NCBI GenBank assembly: GCA_910579505.1 | Contig: CAJTTZ010000011.1 | Span: forward strand, 76,821 to 140,820 | Length of the DNA: 64,000 bases | Reading direction: 5' to 3' | DNA from: an uncultured Lachnospiraceae bacterium | GTDB lineage: Bacteria; Bacillota; Clostridia; Lachnospirales; Lachnospiraceae | Shown: positions 59,002-64,000 of the stretch, piece after piece | Layout of the letters: every line of letters starts with the position of its first letter | How positions within the stretch are numbered: the stretch's first letter is position 1 | Program-made: the position numbers and the translations under genes | The notes under the pieces: generated by a model | Seen by the model: only the letters and a program-made list of their open reading frames with translations | The model's database searches: none | What the model was told of the DNA's origin: nothing

Positions 59002-59107
59002 GTTCCAGTGTTCCAAGTAATTTTATGACTTATTATAAATATAAAATATATAGAAATATGTAATCCCAAATATATTTAAAAAATCAAAAGTGATGGAACA
59101 CTGGAAC
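59002..59107. repeat. 13-bp inverted repeats flanking an A+T-rich stretch
   Basis: GTTCCAGTGTTCC (59002-59014) and GGAACACTGGAAC (59095-59107) are exact complements, 80 bases apart, with almost pure A+T between. Candidate resolvase site, replication origin, or a terminator-like element between the two converging genes. Confidence 0.8.
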
Positions 59108-59121
59108 GGTGTGTGTTAAAT

Positions 59122-60186
59122 TTAAACAGTTCTATTTTTATATTTCCGTTTAGATACTTTTTGCGCACAATTTCTTGAGCAATACTTTTTATCAGGACGT
59201 GTTGACCATGAATAAAATTTTTTGCAATATTCATTGGCGCATATATTAAATATATTGCCACGCGAATTATCTATATAAAAATAGAAAAAGATAGCATTTA
59301 TAAGAGAATGAAATTTCCAACATGAAATGTTATCAAAAGATTTGAGACTTATTTTAGGGTGAGTAAATCTGATTTCAAATGAGAGAATTTGGGTGTAAAC
59401 AAAGTCTGCAAGTTGGATAAATTCGGAGCGATGGTTTATTATATAGTCGTGTGGAATATATGGTACATCTCCATCTGTAAAACAATGCATTGTTTTTTGA
59501 AAGAAAGAAATTAAGGTAAAAGCAGTTTCAGGCAATGGTAAATGAAAATCCTTATTCTCTTGCATTTTTTGACCAGTTTTGGAGGATATAAGAAATATAT
59601 ATTGAACTAACGGATAGGCTTTAAGAGAATTTAACGTTTCTGGGAAATCAAGATAATTTGATAATTCTAATTGGAAACGATCACTGTGGTAGGAATTCAT
59701 AATAAGATGACAGCAATGAGCAAAAAGACATGCTATCTCTTTCTCAGTAAGAGGTTTTTTTGAAGGCTTTTCTTTGGAAAGAGTCTCCTTTTGAAGAAGA
59801 AGGAACAGTTTAGCTAAGTTAGATATTACTAATTGATAATATCTAAAATGGGCATAGAGTATATAATCATAGTTTGTAGACTTGATATCAAGTGTATTAG
59901 AATTTTGATTTTCTATTTCTATATAAACTTCCTTTAATATGTTAGTTTCGATAAGTTTACCATATTTATTGCAGAATTCGAGTGCTTTATCCGGAGTATT
60001 AGCATTTGCTAATTCAAGATATATTTTTTCAGATTCAAAATCTTTATATAGATCGGTATCATATAGACAGATTGTGGTTGGAACTGATTTGGAATCAGCT
60101 TCTGTTGAACGGAAAAAAATACCATAGTTTTTGTCGTTGCCCTGTTCATAGATTTTTGTTTTAAAATTTTCAAATTCGATTTTCAT
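59122..60186 (-). CDS. Unrecognised protein with C-terminal CGNR-like zinc finger
   Basis: 354 residues, the first about 300 without a recognised fold. The end ICANEYCKKFYSWSTRPDKKYCSRNCAQKVSKRKYK has four Cys in the CxxxxC ... CxxxC pattern of the CGNR/treble-clef group, normally a nucleic-acid-binding finger. No membrane helix. Transcribed opposite to the rest of the element, so it may be expressed in the integrated state. Cargo or a regulator are both possible. Confidence 0.65.
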   Translation of the reverse strand: MKIEFENFKTKIYEQGNDKNYGIFFRSTEADSKSVPTTICLYDTDLYKDFESEKIYLELANANTPDKALEFCNKYGKLIETNILKEVYIEIENQNSNTLDIKSTNYDYILYAHFRYYQLVISNLAKLFLLLQKETLSKEKPSKKPLTEKEIACLFAHCCHLIMNSYHSDRFQLELSNYLDFPETLNSLKAYPLVQYIFLISSKTGQKMQENKDFHLPLPETAFTLISFFQKTMHCFTDGDVPYIPHDYIINHRSEFIQLADFVYTQILSFEIRFTHPKISLKSFDNISCWKFHSLINAIFFYFYIDNSRGNIFNICANEYCKKFYSWSTRPDKKYCSRNCAQKVSKRKYKNRTV

Positions 60187-60377
60187 TGTTAATCTCCTTA
60201 AATTATTTGATTGGTGGATACACGGTAGTATACAGTTTTAAATTTATATTCATTGTATCATATATATGCCAATTTTGAACGGTATTAAATAGGAAAACAA
60301 ATAGCGTCACTTAATAATTTATGAAAGTAATGCTATGGTTTCCTGTTGTACCAATAATAATTAAGGAGGAAAAAACA

Positions 60378-60908
60378 ATGACACATGTTTCTGAAGCAAC
60401 CTGTACAAGTAGAGTCAATAAGTATTTAGAACGGATTGAGGATAAGCCGAAGAACAAAAATCAGTTACTCATTAAAGACGGAGAAGCAATACTTGTTATG
60501 GCAGGTATTTCTAGTAAATGTACTATGCTAGAAGGATATGTAAAACTTCCTGATGAAGATAAATTCTATATTGCTAGTCAAATGGATATATCGTTCTTCA
60601 TATTACCTAAAGGGAAGCTAATTGTTTATAGGGAGAACCAAACAGAGTTCTTAGGATTTAAGAACGAAAATAGCCAAGAATGTTGTCTCTTAATCCATGC
60701 AGTTACTGAGTATGATGATATTTTAATCATATCTCTGGATGGTAATATCCCTTTGTTTATTTCGATAGATATAGTTGATGGAGATGAGGTAAATTTTAAC
60801 AGGCTGGTATTCATGAATGTAGAATATCTTCTTAAAAAGCTATACGCTTCCATCCTTCCGTTAACAGATATAGTTGAAAAGGAGGATGAAGATGATGAGT
60901 GGGAATAA
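60378..60908 (+). CDS. Unrecognised protein upstream of the helicase
   Basis: 176 residues from ATG 60378 (AAGGAGG site). Mostly beta-rich with an acidic C-terminus (EKEDEDDEWE). No family recognised. The end overlaps the D5-type helicase gene by 17 bases, and the helicase's Shine-Dalgarno lies inside it, so the two are coupled. Confidence 0.7.
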   Translation: MTHVSEATCTSRVNKYLERIEDKPKNKNQLLIKDGEAILVMAGISSKCTMLEGYVKLPDEDKFYIASQMDISFFILPKGKLIVYRENQTEFLGFKNENSQECCLLIHAVTEYDDILIISLDGNIPLFISIDIVDGDEVNFNRLVFMNVEYLLKKLYASILPLTDIVEKEDEDDEWE

Positions 60909-62442
60909 GTTCTTTCGGAAAAGTCCCAGTTTATCAAGCGAGAATAGTGAATATCATTCTACGGCTAATTTATTTTGGGAAAAACCTACAATACATGCCG
61001 CTAATTTATCTTTAGATATGGAATGGGATTCAGCATTACAAGATTTGAATGATAATAAGGAGGTAGAGATAAATGATATTGAAACAGTAGGTAATAACGA
61101 AATGATTCCTAAAACTGTAACGACTGTTGCAAAGGAGCAGGAGGTCAGAATGCAGGAAATTGAAGAGATTATCTTCAATAGTGTAATAATGCGAGAGATT
61201 TATGGAAACTTATGCACATGGCGTAAGGATAAGTACCAAATTCTTGATTTTCAAATGTTTACACAAGATGTACGAAGGATTTTGCCCGATGCACACCAGA
61301 AACAAATAAGGAGTTTTAATAAATTTAAAGAGGCGTACAGTTATATACAAGCCAGTCCTGCGCTGAAAGGATTTACAGATGCTGAAATGGAAAAGACAAA
61401 ACATATGATTGTTTTTCGAAATGGGATATATGAGGCTCAGAGCAAAAAAATAATAGCGTGTACACCGGCTTATCCCATCTTGTTTAATGTTAATGCGAAT
61501 TTTTTGCAGAATAATAAAAGGGAGGCTCCATATTTTGAAGAGATTATAAACCGTGCCACGGGTTTTGACCAAGAAGTTTTGGAGTTAACGTATCAAGTCT
61601 TGGGTTACATTTATTCCCAAGGTAATACAGCTAAAAAATTTTTTGTGATGGGAACGGCATCAGACAGTGGTAAAAGTGTAATAGGAGAATTTATCGCTAA
61701 AACATTAGGGGATGATAATGTGTCATGTATTCCACTAAATGATTTCGGTACGCGCTTTAAACTCGGTACTATCAATAAAAGGGTACTAAATTACAATATG
61801 GATTTGCCAGCGGTTGAGATAGACAGGAATTCTGTTCAACAGTTGAAGGAGTTGACGGGCGATTCGAGAATTGAGTGCGAGGAAAAGTATGTGCAAGGTA
61901 AAACCGTCAAGCATCATTGCAAGTTTCTCTTTGCGACTAATCATCCTATAAGGTTAAAATATGATGATGAGGCTTTTTATCGCAGAATGATTCTTATACC
62001 CTTTATCAATTCTGTGACTGAGAAGGATAAAGACTATGAGTTGCCAGAAAAATTGTGGAGGGAAAGGGATGCGATTGCGACAAAGGCGGCATATGCTTAT
62101 AGCCGATTATTAGAAAATAATTTTGTATTTCAAAAATCCGAGTTAGCTGATAGGATGATTAATGAATGGAGGGAGGTGGATAATGATGATTTACTAAAAA
62201 GCTTCTTTAATGAAAGATGCAAATTGGTAGATGGAGACTCCTTTATACCAACAGATGTTATATTTTGCCAGTATAAAACTTTCTGTATGATGAAGGGAAA
62301 GGATAACATTATGTTGGATATAGGGCAATTCTCAAGAAAATTTCATGCTCTTTATAATTTGAAAATGGATAAAAGACGTGTCCCGGGATATAAGTCATCT
62401 GTTAATGGATATCTGGGACTTGATGTAATTCGTTTCGAATGA
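60892..62442 (+). CDS. D5/P4-type superfamily 3 helicase
   Basis: 516 residues. The C-terminal half is a P4-alpha/D5 SF3 helicase: Walker A VMGTASDSGKSVIGEF, then VLNYNMDLPAVEIDRNS, and KFLFATNHPIRLKYDDEAFYRRMILIPF as the motif C and sensor region. The N-terminal half shows no clear primase zinc motif or catalytic Asp pair, so primase activity is doubtful. Start at 60892 (GGAGG site); the open frame begins with UUG 60874. Likely the element's replication initiator/helicase. Confidence 0.88.
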   Translation: MMSGNKFFRKSPSLSSENSEYHSTANLFWEKPTIHAANLSLDMEWDSALQDLNDNKEVEINDIETVGNNEMIPKTVTTVAKEQEVRMQEIEEIIFNSVIMREIYGNLCTWRKDKYQILDFQMFTQDVRRILPDAHQKQIRSFNKFKEAYSYIQASPALKGFTDAEMEKTKHMIVFRNGIYEAQSKKIIACTPAYPILFNVNANFLQNNKREAPYFEEIINRATGFDQEVLELTYQVLGYIYSQGNTAKKFFVMGTASDSGKSVIGEFIAKTLGDDNVSCIPLNDFGTRFKLGTINKRVLNYNMDLPAVEIDRNSVQQLKELTGDSRIECEEKYVQGKTVKHHCKFLFATNHPIRLKYDDEAFYRRMILIPFINSVTEKDKDYELPEKLWRERDAIATKAAYAYSRLLENNFVFQKSELADRMINEWREVDNDDLLKSFFNERCKLVDGDSFIPTDVIFCQYKTFCMMKGKDNIMLDIGQFSRKFHALYNLKMDKRRVPGYKSSVNGYLGLDVIRFE

Positions 62443-62453
62443 AGGTGTTTGAT

Positions 62454-62639
62454 ATGGAAGGACTTATAAATGCGCAAGATGTAGCTTGTACATTGGGAGT
62501 ATCTAGGAGCTCAGCGTATAAGATAATTCGTAATTTGAATCGTGAGTTACAGGAACAGGGATATCTTATAGTTAGTGGTAAAGTTCCAAAGAGATATTTT
62601 CGGAAAAGGTATTATTTATTACCAAGTGAGTCTGATTAA
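62454..62639 (+). CDS. Small HTH protein
   Basis: 61 residues. LINAQDVACTLGVSRSSAYKIIRNLNRELQEQG is a helix-turn-helix; the rest is basic (VPKRYFRKRYYL). Start ATG 62454 with AAGGTG six bases before; ATG 62439 overlaps the helicase stop and is the alternative. It precedes the integrase, as excisionase or copy-control genes often do. Confidence 0.75.
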   Translation: MEGLINAQDVACTLGVSRSSAYKIIRNLNRELQEQGYLIVSGKVPKRYFRKRYYLLPSESD

Positions 62640-62701
62640 CAACGGAAAGGATTTTGCGTTAATTTATTTGACGCAAAATCCTTTATTAAGGAGGAAATGT
62701 A

Positions 62702-63655
62702 ATGCCAGCATATAAAGATGAAAAAATGAATACATGGTATGTAATGTTTTATTATAAAGATTGGCAAGGAAAGCGTATTAAAAAGAAAAAGTGCGGGTTC
62801 AAAACGAAAAAGGAGGCAGTGGCATATGAGAATGAATTTAAGAACATGGGTGAAGTGAGAATGAATGTTACTCTGGAGGAATTTGTTTCTATATATTTTG
62901 AGGATAAAAAGAATGAGTTAAAAGAAAGGAGTATCATGAGTAAAAAATATATGATAGATACACATATTATTCCTTATTTTGGGAAATGTCCAATGGACAG
63001 TATAACACCGGCTGATATTATCAAGTGGCAATCTGTTATAATTGAAAAGGGATACAAACCGACATATTTGAGAATGCTTAGTAATCAATTAACCGCATTA
63101 TTCAATCATGCCCAGAATATTTACGATCTGAAATATAATCCATGTAAGAAGGTCAAGAAGATGGGAAAAGCAGATGCGGACAAACTCTCGTTTTGGACTA
63201 AAGAGGAATATGATAAGTTTATTTCTTCTATTCCAAAAGAAAGCATGTATTATACGATTTTTCAAATACTATTCTGGACGGGATGCAGAGAAGGAGAATT
63301 GCTGGCATTAACTGGTAAAGATATAGATTTTGAGTCTAATACTATTAATATTGATAAGACATATTTTAGAGCAAAAGGAAAGGACATAATTACAGCACCT
63401 AAAACGGAAGAGTCTGTTAGAGTTATAACTATACCAGAATTTTTGAAGCAGGAGATAGCAGATTATATAGGTAGATTATATGATTATTCTATGGATGCAC
63501 GATTATTTCCTATTTCCGCGTGTGCGGTTCAAAAGAAATTGAGGACTCAGAGTGCTAAGGAAAATTTGCAGTTAATCCGAGTACACGATTTAAGGCACCC
63601 GTATGTCAAGCCCACGACAAAAAAATTTATAGAGAGAGTTTCAAGTTTTGTGTAA
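62702..63655 (+). pseudogene. Tyrosine integrase, truncated by IS insertion
   Basis: 317 codons; genuine integrase sequence ends at HDLRH (last base 63598). N-terminal DNA-binding domain (about 1-55: TWYVMFYYKDWQGKRIKKKK), core-binding domain (about 60-165) and most of the catalytic domain with the first Arg (FWTGCREGELLAL) and H-x-x-R-H. The remaining 18 codons (from PYVKPTTKK) come from the inserted IS, and the second His/Trp and the nucleophilic Tyr are missing. It should be inactive. RBS AGGAGG. Confidence 0.85.
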
Positions 63656-63690
63656 ACCCAAAATCTGATATAAGATAAGTGAATAGTTAC

Positions 63691-63727
63691 TAAGGGGCGG
63701 ATACCGGATTTCGGACCCCGCCCCTTA
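63691..63727. terminator. Terminator hairpin of the IS transposase
   Basis: TAAGGGGCGG pairs exactly with CCGCCCCTTA around a loop containing ACCGGATTTCGG. It lies 52 bases past the transposase stop. Confidence 0.75.
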
Positions 63728-63778
63728 TTCTGTATTATACAAAGATTTCCGAGCCTGTCAATGTAGGTCTTGGATCTT

Positions 63779-64000
63779 TTACAGATTCCTGCCGACAAGG
63801 CGTTCCTCAAAATAGATCTCCAACTGGGAATGAATCTGGCCCCAGTCCTGCCGGTGACCTGTCCATTTCTTTGTAATGTCCATCATTGCAAGGTACAGCA
63901 TTTTTAGCAGGCTGTCGTCGGTTGGGAATACGGTTTTGGATTTTGTCACTTTCCGAAGCTGCCGGTTAAAGCCTTCAATGGCATTGGTCGTATAAATAAG
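63779..64000 (-). CDS. IS256-family (Mutator type) transposase, C-terminal part
   Basis: 73 codons from the window edge to the stop. YTTNAIEGFNRQLRKVTKSK holds the catalytic Glu of the DDE triad in the family's NAIEG motif. FPTDDSLLKMLYLAMMDITKKW and TGHRQDWGQIHSQLEIYFEERL are the usual C-terminal segments. Only the 3' end of the gene is in the window. Confidence 0.95.
   Translation of the reverse strand, partial: LIYTTNAIEGFNRQLRKVTKSKTVFPTDDSLLKMLYLAMMDITKKWTGHRQDWGQIHSQLEIYFEERLVGRNL

Larger units (their letters stand above)
56640..63600. mobile_element. A+T-rich integrated mobile element
   Basis: After the tuf terminator base composition drops sharply and the gene set becomes that of a small integrated element: excisionase-like (minus strand), Mor-like, serine recombinase, zinc protein, D5-type helicase, HTH and a tyrosine integrase at the right end. 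No capsid, portal, conjugation or relaxase gene is seen, so it is more like a plasmid- or satellite-type element. Ends are not defined: the left lies between 56635 and 56686, the right is beyond an IS insertion. Confidence 0.75.
63599..64000 (-). mobile_element. IS256-family insertion, right part outside window
   Basis: Begins where the integrase loses homology. It contains the transposase 3' end on the minus strand and the region up to the IS end (TTTCAAGTTTTGTGTAAACC at about 63639-63658). Terminal repeat and target duplication cannot be verified because the other end is not in the window. Confidence 0.8.

Overview
The window looks like a chromosomal segment of a low-to-moderate-GC Gram-positive Clostridia, most like a Lachnospiraceae. 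The evidence is the gene order rpmG-secE-nusG-rplK-rplA ... rplJ-rplL-rpoB-rpoC ... rpsL-rpsG-fusA-tuf, lipoprotein-type ABC binding proteins without an outer-membrane system, ECF transporters, DegV, a PPi-type phosphofructokinase, UUG/GUG start codons and strong AGGAGG ribosome-binding sites. Species cannot be named from the sequence.

Layout. 1-4.8 kb: nucleoside salvage operon (ribokinase, nucleoside hydrolase, four-gene ECF importer). 5-10.9 kb: two MATE exporters, a tRNA-Leu(UAG), a membrane-anchored lipase-like hydrolase, and a CaCA-type cation antiporter behind a probable Mn2+ (yybP-ykoY) riboswitch with a terminator. 11-14.4 kb: a LytTR regulatory operon with two sensor-kinase-like proteins (the second without a phospho-acceptor His) and one LytTR response regulator, preceded by 21-bp-phased direct repeats. 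14.4-26.4 kb: DegV, phosphofructokinase, LacI regulator, glycogen phosphorylase, two TPR glycosyltransferases, a small HTH protein, UDP-galactopyranose mutase and a biotin-dependent carboxyltransferase. 26.5-27.9 kb: an orphan FliD-like protein. 28.1-30.7 kb: rpmG-secE-nusG-rplK-rplA. 30.7-42.3 kb, inserted between rplA and rplJ: a two-component system divergent from a putative operon of propeller/solute-binding fusion lipoprotein, two permeases and an HlyD-type adaptor, followed by a CapA protein and two unrecognised paired proteins. 42.4-56.6 kb: rplJ-rplL-rpoB-rpoC-rpsL-rpsG-fusA-tuf with L10 leader and attenuator. 56.6-63.6 kb: an A+T-rich integrated mobile element (excisionase-like, Mor-like, serine recombinase, CGNR-like zinc protein, D5/P4-type helicase, HTH, tyrosine integrase). 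63.6-64 kb: the end of an IS256-family insertion that interrupts the integrase.

The most unexpected signal is not a gene: the 14-bp palindrome TGACA-N4-TGTCA occurs eight times between 5.2 and 41.9 kb, in coding and non-coding DNA, and not at all in the last 22 kb, although a fixed 10-base pattern is expected about 0.06 times in 64 kb. Other signals are several families of repeated intergenic hairpins, two places where a terminator hairpin and the next promoter share bases, a four-fold 11-bp-phased operator in front of the solute-binding operon, apparently leaderless promoters, and a G10 tract at the junction of the two sensor genes.

All calls are by reading; no alignment, profile search or folding program was run. 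Start sites were chosen from ribosome-binding sites and family N-termini.
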